Source: Sulfurimonas sp.
GTDB lineage: Bacteria > Campylobacterota > Campylobacteria > Campylobacterales > Sulfurimonadaceae
DNA: 37,891 nucleotides
Direction of reading: 5' to 3'
Assembly (NCBI RefSeq): GCF_023228785.1
Contig: NZ_JALOAN010000022.1
Span: forward strand, 1-37,891
Below, one piece after another: positions 1 through 7,407 of this stretch (within the stretch, counting starts at the first letter, position 1; the number at the start of each line of letters is the position of its first letter). The notes beneath the pieces were generated by a model, which was not told the DNA's origin, made no database searches, and was given only the letters and a program-made list of their open reading frames with translations. The translations under genes and the position numbers were made by a program.

Positions 1-51
1 GATAAAAAAAACCGCTTTTATATAATAAAAAATTTTTCTTACAAAGGGTGA
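1..51 (+). CDS. yidD: C-terminal end of YidD (membrane insertion efficiency factor), partial
   Basis: The first frame is open from base 1 to a TGA at 49-51 and gives 16 residues, DKKNRFYIIKNFSYKG. In Campylobacterota yidD normally sits directly upstream of yidC, and YidD proteins end in a short basic and aromatic tail of this kind. The gene start lies outside the window. The stop codon overlaps or abuts the yidC start region, suggesting translational coupling. The fragment is too short to prove identity; gene order is the main argument. Confidence 0.5.
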   Translation, partial: DKKNRFYIIKNFSYKG

Positions 52-53
52 AT

Positions 54-1724
54 GTGTTAGATAAAATGACACCAAATCAAAGACTTATGCTAGCAGTAGC
101 AGCGTCTATAATCTTTTTCGTAGCTTATACAGCAATTTTTCCACCAGAGGAGCCACAACAAGAAGTGGCAAAAGCAAAGCAAGGTGTTGAACTAAAACAT
201 CAAAATACAACAGAGAACTCACAAGATATAGTTGAACCAACAACTGGACACTCTATAACTAAAGAAGTTAGCGAAGTGGCAGGTCGCTCAAACACTATTT
301 CAACAGTTACTCACAAAAATTTTATCTTAAAAATCGATACACTAGGTCGCATTAGTTCAAAAGAGCTTTTACAGGCAAAGTTTAACAATAAAGATGGCGG
401 GCACTCACAACTCATCCCAGAAACTGGAATGAAACCACTATATATAAGATTTTTAGACGAAGTGATAGATAATGAATCAAAAACTGTTGCATATAGCGCA
501 TCAGTAGAGAAAATTGCACTTGATGGAAGCCCTCAAAAAGTTACACTAACTCAAAAACTATCATCACTAACAGTTACAAAAGAGATCACTTTTTATGCTG
601 ATGGACATTACGATGCAAAGATTTCTCTATCTGATGACAAAAGATACTATATATATCTAGGTCAAAGACCACAAGTAACAGAGCAGATGATGACTATTTC
701 TGGTGCTATGGTCTATACAGATGATGAAATAGCAACTATCGTAGAAGATGGTGATGCTGAGGGTAGAAAAACTTTTAGCGGAGTTGAATTGATTTCTGCA
801 TTTGATCAGTATTCTGCAACTATAATGTATGGTTTTGCAAAAGATACTGTAATTACTCTTGAGAGAGATAGAGAAGACAACCCTGTGATCTACTTTGATG
901 CACTTCAAGAGATGAGTTTTAGTGGATATGTTGGTCAAAAAGAGTATAAAGTTCTAGAAAATATTAAACCAGTTCTTACAAACGCTATAGAGTATGGTTG
1001 GTTTACTTTTGCATCAAAGCCTCTTTTTCAACTCCTTTCATGGCTTCATGGGATCTTTGGTAATTGGGGTTGGTCTATTATAGCCCTTACTCTGATTATT
1101 AGAACTATTTTGTATCCTTTGACATATAAAGGTATGGTCTCTATGCAAAAGATCAAAGAGATCTCACCTAAGATCAAAGAGCTTCAAGCAAAACATAAAG
1201 GCGATCCACAACGCATGAATGCTGCAGTTATGGAGATGTATAAAAAACACAATGCAAATCCGCTTGGTGGTTGTTTGCCAATGCTACTACAGATCCCAGT
1301 ATTTTTTGCGATCTACCGCGTACTTTTAAATGCAGTTGAACTACAAGGTGCACCTTGGATCATGTGGGTTGGTGATCTTTCATTAAAAGATCCGTACTAT
1401 ATTTTACCTATTTTAATGGGTGCATCTATGTACTATCAACAAAAGCTTACGCCAAATAACTTTACTGATCCATTGCAAGAAAAAGTATTTAAGTATTTAC
1501 CAGTTATATTTACTCTATTTTTCTTAACTTTCCCATCTGGTTTAGTTCTTTACTGGTTTGTAAATAACCTCTTCTCAATAGCTCAACAATCTATCGTAAA
1601 CTTACAGTTTAAAAATGCTAAAGAAGCAGAGATAGCTGTTAGTGATCACGCAAAAAAAGTAGAACATAAAGAAGCGCAAGAAGAAAAAAGTTCAAAAAAA
1701 TCTAATGGAAGAAAAGATGATTAA
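54..1724 (+). CDS. yidC: Membrane protein insertase YidC
   Basis: YidC inserts membrane proteins into the inner membrane, alone or with SecYEG. The protein has an N-terminal membrane anchor (about residues 12-30), a large periplasmic domain (about 40-310), and the conserved C-terminal insertase core. The core carries the helix with the groove arginine (TLIIRTILYPL, near residue 350), the cytoplasmic coiled hairpin (KIKELQAKHKGDPQRM), the motif NPLGGCLPMLLQIPVFFAIY, and the last helices ending FPSGLVLYWFVNN. The tail is lysine-rich. Length (about 556 aa) is normal for Gram-negative YidC. An in-frame GTG also lies at 48, but it directly abuts the AAAGG ribosome site (43-47), so I prefer GTG at 54, which has proper spacing and gives MLDKMTPNQR. 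It overlaps jag at its 3' end. Confidence 0.95.
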   Translation: MLDKMTPNQRLMLAVAASIIFFVAYTAIFPPEEPQQEVAKAKQGVELKHQNTTENSQDIVEPTTGHSITKEVSEVAGRSNTISTVTHKNFILKIDTLGRISSKELLQAKFNNKDGGHSQLIPETGMKPLYIRFLDEVIDNESKTVAYSASVEKIALDGSPQKVTLTQKLSSLTVTKEITFYADGHYDAKISLSDDKRYYIYLGQRPQVTEQMMTISGAMVYTDDEIATIVEDGDAEGRKTFSGVELISAFDQYSATIMYGFAKDTVITLERDREDNPVIYFDALQEMSFSGYVGQKEYKVLENIKPVLTNAIEYGWFTFASKPLFQLLSWLHGIFGNWGWSIIALTLIIRTILYPLTYKGMVSMQKIKEISPKIKELQAKHKGDPQRMNAAVMEMYKKHNANPLGGCLPMLLQIPVFFAIYRVLLNAVELQGAPWIMWVGDLSLKDPYYILPILMGASMYYQQKLTPNNFTDPLQEKVFKYLPVIFTLFFLTFPSGLVLYWFVNNLFSIAQQSIVNLQFKNAKEAEIAVSDHAKKVEHKEAQEEKSSKKSNGRKDD

Positions 1725-2628
1725 AATAGAGTCTGCAACTCTAGAAGAAGCTTATAAAGATGCTGCTTCTTCGTTGGAGTGTTCTGTTACACAGCTTAAA
1801 ATAGAAGTAGTTCAGTATCCATCCAAAGGCTTTTTAGGACTCTTTAAAAAGAGTGCTATCATAGTTGCTATAAAAGAAGAAGAGAAGTTTAACTCAAGTG
1901 AGAAAGAAACAAGCGTTAAGCTAGATAGAGTCATAAAACAAGAAAAACAAGAAAAAATTTCTAAGATAAAAAAACAAGAGATCAAGCAAGAGATCAAAGA
2001 AGAACCAAAGCGAACTAAAACATTTAAAGTAAGTCAAACTATCATAAACGATACAATTATGCCGGAGTCTTTTGTAAGCACTCAAGATGAAGAATACGAT
2101 GATGACATAGATTCGTATCTTGCAGATTATGATGATGAATATGATGACAATAATGATTTGCCATCAAATCAAGAGATAGCAAAAAGCGTACAAAAAGATA
2201 TAAATCAACTTTTTAAGTCAATATGTTTTGATATAGATGAGATTGAAGTAAGCGTTTATGATGAAAATACACTTTTAGTTGAGTTTAAAGGTGAAGATGC
2301 AGCTTTGCTTATCGGTAAAGAGGGTTATCGGTATAAAGCACTCTCATACATGATATTTAACTGGATAAACACAAAATACCAACTACAACTTCGCCTAGAA
2401 ATTGCAGAGTTCTTGAAAAATCAAGAAGAGTCGATATCAAGATATTTGGGCGGGGTAAAAGAGAGTGTTGAGAGAGATGGAAGAGCTCAAACTAAGATAC
2501 TTGATGGTGTATTAGTCCAAATCGCTCTAAGAGAATTAAGAGAGATCTACCCTGATAAATATGTAGCTATCCGTTCAACTCGTGATGGACTCAAATATAT
2601 CATTATAAATGATTATCACACTTCATAA
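1717..2628 (+). CDS. jag: Jag/KhpB-type RNA-binding protein (Jag_N and KH domains)
   Basis: The protein begins with a Jag_N domain (MIKIESATLEEAYKDAASSL, ending near KGFLGLFKKSA). A long charged linker follows, first Lys/Glu-rich, then very acidic (DDDIDSYLADYDDEYDD, about residues 125-145). A KH domain comes next, with LLIGKEGYRYKALSYMIFNWI as its GxxG-type loop region. The last 60 residues occupy the R3H position, but I do not see the RxxxH signature. Start: ATG 1717 is preceded by GGAAGAAAAG, whereas the upstream ATG at 1705 has no site, so I take 1717 (303 aa). It overlaps yidC by 8 nt and touches mnmE, as in many bacteria where yidC and jag are coupled. The family binds RNA; its exact role in this phylum is not clear. 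Confidence 0.88.
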   Translation: MIKIESATLEEAYKDAASSLECSVTQLKIEVVQYPSKGFLGLFKKSAIIVAIKEEEKFNSSEKETSVKLDRVIKQEKQEKISKIKKQEIKQEIKEEPKRTKTFKVSQTIINDTIMPESFVSTQDEEYDDDIDSYLADYDDEYDDNNDLPSNQEIAKSVQKDINQLFKSICFDIDEIEVSVYDENTLLVEFKGEDAALLIGKEGYRYKALSYMIFNWINTKYQLQLRLEIAEFLKNQEESISRYLGGVKESVERDGRAQTKILDGVLVQIALRELREIYPDKYVAIRSTRDGLKYIIINDYHTS

Positions 2629-3968
2629 TGATGACTGAAACAATAAGTGCCATAGCTACAGCTAATGGCATAGGTTCTATCGCAATCATCCGCATAAGTG
2701 GTGATTGTGCCTTAGAGATTGCAAAAAAACTAAGCAAAAAACAAGACTTTTCTCCAAGATACGCAACTCTTAGCACACTATATGACTCGCAAAACACTCT
2801 TATAGATGAATCGATAATAATTTACTTTAAAGCTCCGTTTTCTTTTACTGCAGAAGATGTAGTTGAGATCCAGTGTCATGGTGGTTATATAGTAGCCCAA
2901 AGCATACTAAAGGCTACACTTGACGCTGGAGCTAGACTTGCCACCGCTGGAGAATTTTCTAAACGAGCTTTCTTTAATGGGCGCATAGATCTAAGTGAAG
3001 CTGAGGCGATAGCTGGGCTCATTGAAGCAAAAAGTGAAGACGCAGCAAAGATCTTAGCTCGGCAAATGAAAGGCTCACTAAAAGAGTATATAGAAAACAT
3101 TAGAGATGAGATGATACATATACTTGCCTACTCAGAAGTTAGCATTGACTATGCAGAAGAAGATCTACCACAAGATCTCATAGATCAGATTGAGAGTAAA
3201 CTCAGCAAACTTGAAAATTCACTACAATCAACTCTTATAGCTTCAAAATCGCGAGAGGGTTTGATGCAAGGCTTTAAAGTTGCCATCATTGGAAAACCAA
3301 ATGTTGGCAAGAGCTCGTTGCTAAACTCACTACTTAACTACAACAGAGCTATAGTTAGCGATATTGCAGGAACTACAAGAGACACCATAGAAGAGCAAGT
3401 AAGAGTTGGCTCGCATCTTATTCGCATAGTAGATACTGCAGGTATAAGAGAGTCAAGCGATGAGATAGAACGCATAGGTATAGAGAGATCTTTAGAAGCA
3501 ATACAAGACTCAGATATTGTTATAGCACTCTTTGATGGTTCAAGAGTTATGGACGATGAAGATAAACAGATACTCTCTTTGATAGAGACAAACACAAAAG
3601 ATAAAGAAATTTTATTTGTAAAAAACAAGATAGATCTAGAGTCTCTTTTTGAGTTTAAAGGGAGAAAATTTGATCTAGAGTTAAACTCAAAAGAGAGTGT
3701 AACTTCACTTATAGGTGTACTAAAGTCTATTATGGACAAGAGTAATAGTTCTGATGAGATAATGCTTATCTCTCAAAGACAAGTCTTGGCTGTACAAAAC
3801 ACACTAAGTAACATAGAAGAAGCATTTGAACCATTGCGTGATCAAGAGTTAGAGATCTTCTCTTTTCATCTCAATGAGGCTATAAAAGAGATCTCTTCAA
3901 TAACCAGACCGTTTGAAAATGATGAGATGCTAGATAAGATGTTTGGCTCTTTTTGTTTAGGAAAATAG
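2628..3968 (+). CDS. mnmE: tRNA modification GTPase MnmE (TrmE)
   Basis: MnmE works with MnmG to add the (carboxymethyl)aminomethyl group to U34 of certain tRNAs. The N-terminal folate-binding domain (1-120) contains the typical CHGGYIV and GEFSKRAFFNGRIDLSEAEA segments. The G domain has a P-loop GKPNVGKSS (about 222-230), AGTTRDT (switch), DTAGIRES (G3) and NKID (G4). The C-terminus is FCLGK, keeping the CxGK motif with the functional cysteine. Length is 446 aa against about 454 in E. coli. ATG 2628 shares one base with the jag stop; ATG 2631 is an equally possible start. ruvX follows after 1 nt. Confidence 0.97.
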   Translation: MMTETISAIATANGIGSIAIIRISGDCALEIAKKLSKKQDFSPRYATLSTLYDSQNTLIDESIIIYFKAPFSFTAEDVVEIQCHGGYIVAQSILKATLDAGARLATAGEFSKRAFFNGRIDLSEAEAIAGLIEAKSEDAAKILARQMKGSLKEYIENIRDEMIHILAYSEVSIDYAEEDLPQDLIDQIESKLSKLENSLQSTLIASKSREGLMQGFKVAIIGKPNVGKSSLLNSLLNYNRAIVSDIAGTTRDTIEEQVRVGSHLIRIVDTAGIRESSDEIERIGIERSLEAIQDSDIVIALFDGSRVMDDEDKQILSLIETNTKDKEILFVKNKIDLESLFEFKGRKFDLELNSKESVTSLIGVLKSIMDKSNSSDEIMLISQRQVLAVQNTLSNIEEAFEPLRDQELEIFSFHLNEAIKEISSITRPFENDEMLDKMFGSFCLGK

Positions 3969-3969
3969 A

Positions 3970-4365
3970 TTGAAGTATATCGCTATAGATCTAGGACTAA
4001 AAAGAATTGGTTTGGCTTACTCCGCTCATAAAGATCTAGTAACTCCACTACCTGCAATTATAAGAAAAAATCGTAATCAGGCATCCGATGAAGTTAAAAA
4101 AGTTTTAAAAGAGTGGGAGGTGGATGCAGTAGTCATTGGCATCCCACTTGGTGGAAGTAGCGAAGATGAGATGAGGCGACGAATAGAACATTTTATGAAT
4201 TTAGTAGATTTTAAGGGTGAAGTTTTTTTTCAAGATGAAGCTGGAAGTTCAAAAGAAGCACAGACTTTGATGAGAGGCGAGATCAAGCAGATCCGAGATG
4301 GGCGAATAGACTCCATCTCAGCTATGATAATACTTCAAAGATATCTCTACAGCATTAAAGATTAA
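3970..4365 (+). CDS. ruvX: RuvX/YqgF-family nuclease (putative pre-16S rRNA nuclease or Holliday junction resolvase-like)
   Basis: The RNase H-like fold is shown by the opening IAIDLGLKRIGLA, where the first aspartate is a catalytic candidate, by VVIGIPLG in the middle, by QDEAGSSKEAQ (family form DERxTSxxA), and by the final DSISAMIILQRYL with the last catalytic aspartate. At 131 aa it is the usual size. It begins with TTG at 3970, one base after the mnmE stop, and is probably translated by coupling. E. coli YqgF is implicated in 16S 5'-end processing. The last 11 nt overlap the oppositely oriented gene at 4355-4972, so there is no room for a separate terminator. Confidence 0.85.
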   Translation: MKYIAIDLGLKRIGLAYSAHKDLVTPLPAIIRKNRNQASDEVKKVLKEWEVDAVVIGIPLGGSSEDEMRRRIEHFMNLVDFKGEVFFQDEAGSSKEAQTLMRGEIKQIRDGRIDSISAMIILQRYLYSIKD

Positions 4366-4972
4366 AAAATTCCGCAGCCTCTTCTTCGTCGTCAGTTAAC
4401 TCATCTCTTTTAAAGTCAGGATCATTTTCAATCATATCTTTTATTTTAGCTTGACAATAATTAAACAAAACCTCTTTAGCCTCTTCATCATCACTTAAAA
4501 ATCCAAGTCCGCTAAACTGGTATGGTTCTTCTTGTTCTATACAGTAAATAATACCCTTACATCTCTCTTCTAAGACTTCAACTAAGGTTCTATAGTTGAT
4601 ATTAAACTCAGTAGCATGCCAACCAATGTCTTCAAGACTCTTGTTTGAAAACTCAGCTACACCATCAGCAGTTGTGTCATCATAAGATGCACGAGGCATA
4701 TTTACGCCTATAAGTTCTTGCCAATTTGCAAAAGCTTTTATCAAAACTCTATCTTTATCTTCTACTAATTGATAGTTTTTTCCTAAAACACTCTCAAACT
4801 TCTCTACTTTTTCAGGTTTACCTTGATAGATTAGTATCTCTTTACTATTAAATGGTGATTCTTTAATCTCTCCATATATGTTAATGGCAAAGTTTTTTGA
4901 AGAGTTTATGGCACAAAGCAGAGCATTTTTATCTACTGTGATTATCTCTTTAAATAGGTTGAACTTTTTCAT
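4355..4972 (-). CDS. Conserved-looking hypothetical acidic protein, 205 aa
   Basis: I do not recognise this family. The product is soluble, has no signal peptide or membrane segment, and is strongly acidic at its C-terminus (DELTDDEEEAAEFF). It has cysteines at about residues 19, 138, 143 and 172, which do not form an obvious metal motif. The start ATG at 4972 has AAAGG at about 4980-4983 on the minus strand. A minus-strand TATAAT at 5009-5004 gives it its own promoter, divergent from ilvC. Composition and codon use match the neighbours, and the reading frame is long and clean, so it is a real gene of unknown role. It converges on and overlaps ruvX by 11 nt. Confidence 0.75.
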   Translation of the reverse strand: MKKFNLFKEIITVDKNALLCAINSSKNFAINIYGEIKESPFNSKEILIYQGKPEKVEKFESVLGKNYQLVEDKDRVLIKAFANWQELIGVNMPRASYDDTTADGVAEFSNKSLEDIGWHATEFNINYRTLVEVLEERCKGIIYCIEQEEPYQFSGLGFLSDDEEAKEVLFNYCQAKIKDMIENDPDFKRDELTDDEEEAAEFFNL

Positions 4973-5003
4973 TTTAAGCCTTTTATCTGTAAATATAAGG
5001 AGT

Positions 5004-5036
5004 ATTATAAAAGTTTTTGCTTTATTTCAGTATAAT
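5004..5036. promoter_or_regulatory. Divergent promoter pair between the hypothetical gene and ilvC
   Basis: Two perfect -10 hexamers lie back to back: TATAAT on the minus strand (5009-5004) for the 4355-4972 gene, and TATAAT on the plus strand (5031-5036) for ilvC. Neither has a good -35, which is usual for sigma70-type promoters in Campylobacterota. The predicted ilvC leader is about 45 nt, contains the palindrome CTTAATATTAAG (5062-5073) and ends with the ribosome site AGAGAAGGA (5072-5080). No attenuator peptide is visible. Confidence 0.6.
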
Positions 5037-5086
5037 GCGCAAAAATGATTGAGCGCTAAGGCTTAATATTAAGAGAAGGAAAAATA

Positions 5087-6109
5087 ATGGCATTAAATGT
5101 TTACTATGACAAAGATTGTAATATCGAACTTATCAAGAGCAAAAAAGTAGCAATGATAGGTTTTGGTTCTCAAGGACACGCTCACGCTGAAAACTTAAGA
5201 GATAGCGGTGTTGAGGTATGTGTAGGTTTAAGAAAAGGTGGTTCATCTTGGGCTAAAGCTGAGGCTAAAAATTTTGAAGTTTTAACTATCGCAGAAGCAT
5301 CTGCAAAAGCTGATGTTATTATGATTCTTTTACCAGATGAAAACCAATCAGAAATCTACAAAAATGAGATTGAACCAAACTTAAAAAGTGGTGCTACAAT
5401 CGCATTTGGTCATGGGTTTAACATCCATTATGGTCGTATAATTCCAAGATCTGATATAAATGTAACTATGATAGCTCCAAAAGCTCCAGGACACACTGTA
5501 AGAAGTGAATTTGTTCGTGGTGGTGGTATTCCAGATCTAATCGCTGTTGGTCAAAATCCTTCAGGTACAACTAAAGAGTTAGCACTTTCATATGCATCAG
5601 CTATTGGTGGTGGTAGAACTGCGATTATCGAAACTACTTTTAAAGATGAGACTGAGACTGATCTTTTTGGAGAGCAAGCTGTTTTATGTGGTGGTGCAAC
5701 TGCACTTGTTCAAGCTGGATTTGAAACATTAACTGAAGCTGGTTATGCTCCAGAACTTGCATACTTTGAGTGTCTACATGAACTTAAACTAATCGTTGAC
5801 TTAATGTTTGAGGGTGGTATTGCTGATATGAGATATTCAATTTCTAACACTGCTGAGTATGGTGACTATGTTTCAGGTAAGCGTGTTATTAATGCTGAGA
5901 GTAAACAAGCAATGCGTGATATCTTAACAGAGATCCAAGATGGTAGATTTGCTAAAGACTTCATCCTAGAAGGTCAAGCTGGTTATCCTCGTATGAATGC
6001 TGAGAGAAATAACGATAAGACTAAGTTAATTACTGTTACTGGTAATAAACTTCGTGAAATGATGCCGTGGATAGGCTCAAATAAGATAGTAAACCAAGAT
6101 AAAAACTAA
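5087..6109 (+). CDS. ilvC: Ketol-acid reductoisomerase (class I)
   Basis: IlvC converts acetolactate and acetohydroxybutyrate to the dihydroxy acids in valine, leucine and isoleucine synthesis, using NAD(P)H and Mg2+. The N-terminal Rossmann domain has GFGSQGHA (25-32). The catalytic domain has the lysine in APKAPGHTVRSEF, the metal ligands in DETETDLFGEQ (D192, E196) and the glutamates of ECLHELK (E228, E232). At 340 aa this is a short class I enzyme. ATG 5087 has a strong ribosome site. The gene stands alone here, with no ilvB, ilvN or ilvD in the window. Confidence 0.98.
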   Translation: MALNVYYDKDCNIELIKSKKVAMIGFGSQGHAHAENLRDSGVEVCVGLRKGGSSWAKAEAKNFEVLTIAEASAKADVIMILLPDENQSEIYKNEIEPNLKSGATIAFGHGFNIHYGRIIPRSDINVTMIAPKAPGHTVRSEFVRGGGIPDLIAVGQNPSGTTKELALSYASAIGGGRTAIIETTFKDETETDLFGEQAVLCGGATALVQAGFETLTEAGYAPELAYFECLHELKLIVDLMFEGGIADMRYSISNTAEYGDYVSGKRVINAESKQAMRDILTEIQDGRFAKDFILEGQAGYPRMNAERNNDKTKLITVTGNKLREMMPWIGSNKIVNQDKN

Positions 6110-6165
6110 AATAGCGACGCAACTTCTGCGTCGTTACACTCTTCACGCACAGCAGTGCGCTTCAT
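6106..6165 (-). CDS. Possible 19-codon ORF with a strong ribosome binding site
   Basis: On the minus strand an AAGGAG (6178-6173) stands 7 nt before an ATG at 6165. That ATG opens 19 codons (MKRTAVREECNDAEVASLF) before a TAG at 6108-6106. The frame runs through the perfect hairpin at 6115-6133 and reaches into the 3' end of ilvC on the other strand. Good spacing of the ribosome site is the only positive sign. The codons also encode two hairpins, so the match could be chance within structured DNA. No family is recognised. Confidence 0.25.
   Translation of the reverse strand: MKRTAVREECNDAEVASLF
6113..6135. terminator. Hairpin at the ilvC 3' end
   Basis: CGACGCA (6115-6121) pairs perfectly with TGCGTCG (6127-6133) across a 5-nt loop, and the stem extends to 6113/6135 with one G-U pair. 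It follows the ilvC stop by a few bases. In the plus direction the tail is poor in T. In the minus direction it is followed by CTATTTTAGTTTTT, a much better terminator tail. It may therefore end a minus-strand transcript as well as, or instead of, ilvC. Confidence 0.55.
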
Positions 6166-6444
6166 CGTTAGACTCCTTGAATTTACATCACTCTTTTAGT
6201 TTTTCCAAAAATCAAAATATAAATGAATTTATCTCGTTACCATACTAAAGTATGTTTCCTCAACAAGCACCTTGTAACTACACACTTTTTTTCATTTTCA
6301 AAATTCATATTTTAAATAACATTGTTTTAATGTTCACATGATTTTCGGAAGCGATGCTTCAGCTTCGCACTACATGGGTTCAAAGCTATTATATCTTTTA
6401 AAGCCCAACTGAAACCTCGCTTCCAAATAATGGCGAAACTTTAA
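6136..6444. other. Hairpin-rich intergenic region between ilvC and holA
   Basis: About 300 bases without a recognisable long gene. They hold a series of perfect short inverted repeats: CGCAC/GTGCG (6146-6159, loop AGCA), CATAC/GTATG (6241-6254, loop TAAA), ACAAG/CTTGT (6263-6275, loop CAC), GAAGC/GCTTC (6348-6360, loop GAT) and GGAAGCGA/TCGCTTCC (6347-6354 with 6417-6424). An imperfect outer pairing of an AAAATATAAATGAATTT-type arm (near 6214-6230) with AAATTCATATTTT (near 6300-6312) encloses the two middle hairpins. No tRNA, insertion-sequence end or protein remnant is recognised. It may be a dispersed intergenic repeat or a structured RNA. Confidence 0.45.
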
Positions 6445-7407
6445 TTACAGTAGCTTCTGAACTCGTATAAGCGTGGAGAGCAAAATAGCACCTTTATCTA
6501 TATGAGAACTTTTCATCTTTAGTTCACTATCAAGTAGCAAGCTATGTAGTTTGTAGTAAGTATTTGGTTTTATCTTCAAGCTAAGGGCCGCTTTTTCATC
6601 TACCACAAAACTAGGAGCTGGATATCCTAGGATCTCTAACGCGTTTGGTCTGCCATTTACTCTAATGTATATGTTAAACATATAGAGTTGTGTTATGTAT
6701 GAGCAGATCATAGTTAGGACTCTTATCTCATCTTCGCCGTGTTCTAGGATGTTGAGTAAGTCTTCTTTGAACTCTTTTTTTGAGAGTATCTTTTTTATAA
6801 AGTCATCTAAGCTTATCTCGCCAAGTCCAGATACAAGGTTGTCTATATCTTTTGTAGTTATCTCTTTGTCATAAACGCGAAATTTATCCATCTCGTTTGC
6901 AGCTAAAGATATATCAGAGTTGTGAATATTTAGTAGATGAGCTAAAGAATATTTATCTATATTTACATCTTTTTCTTTTGCGATTTGTAGTAATATTTGC
7001 AGTGCTTCATTATGGTTTGGATTGAAAAATCTTACACACATTGTGCTTTTATTTTTATAAGCATTGCCATAAGATTTATGATCATCTCCAAAGTAAGCAT
7101 AAACAAATATATTGTCTTTGTTTTTCTCACAAAGTTCTACTAACTCATCTAGATCCTTTTTTGGAACTTTTTTCTCGCTTTTAATAATGAGAACATTCAC
7201 ATCGCTAAATAATGAAGCTTGAGATAGATGAGCTTTTGCGAGTTTCGCATCATACTCATCATGGTAAAGTGATAAAGTAGATGCATCTGTTATATTTGTG
7301 AGTCTATCAACATAACTCTCTATAAGAAAAGCACTCTCGCCAAAAAGAACAAAACTGTTTGAGATAGAGTTGTTTTGAAGATGTTTGTCAAATTCAGCTC
7401 TGTACAT
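6445..7407 (-). CDS. holA: DNA polymerase III delta subunit (clamp loader)
   Basis: HolA is the delta subunit that opens the beta sliding clamp. It is recognised by overall family pattern: an N-terminal segment FVLFGESAFLIESYVDRL, a middle region with FAYFGDDHKSY-like strands, and LLNIHNSDISLAANEMDKF in place of the usual delta motif. The helical C-terminal collar domain ends in LLSTLIRVQKLL. At 320 aa the length is normal. I use ATG 7407; an in-frame GTG precedes it at 7410. The start overlaps the end of rnr by 14 nt, so the two are probably cotranscribed and coupled. An rnr-holA pair next to ilvC matches the order I remember in Campylobacter jejuni. Confidence 0.88.
   Translation of the reverse strand: MYRAEFDKHLQNNSISNSFVLFGESAFLIESYVDRLTNITDASTLSLYHDEYDAKLAKAHLSQASLFSDVNVLIIKSEKKVPKKDLDELVELCEKNKDNIFVYAYFGDDHKSYGNAYKNKSTMCVRFFNPNHNEALQILLQIAKEKDVNIDKYSLAHLLNIHNSDISLAANEMDKFRVYDKEITTKDIDNLVSGLGEISLDDFIKKILSKKEFKEDLLNILEHGEDEIRVLTMICSYITQLYMFNIYIRVNGRPNALEILGYPAPSFVVDEKAALSLKIKPNTYYKLHSLLLDSELKMKSSHIDKGAILLSTLIRVQKLL

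Noticed and set aside
3338..3739. 133-aa minus-strand frame inside mnmE
   Set aside because: It is antisense to the conserved G domain of mnmE, Ser/Ile-rich as expected from a shadow frame, and has no ribosome site.
6370..6400. tRNA fragment suggested by GGGTTCAAAG near 6377
   Set aside because: No matching T-stem, anticodon arm or acceptor stem could be drawn around it.
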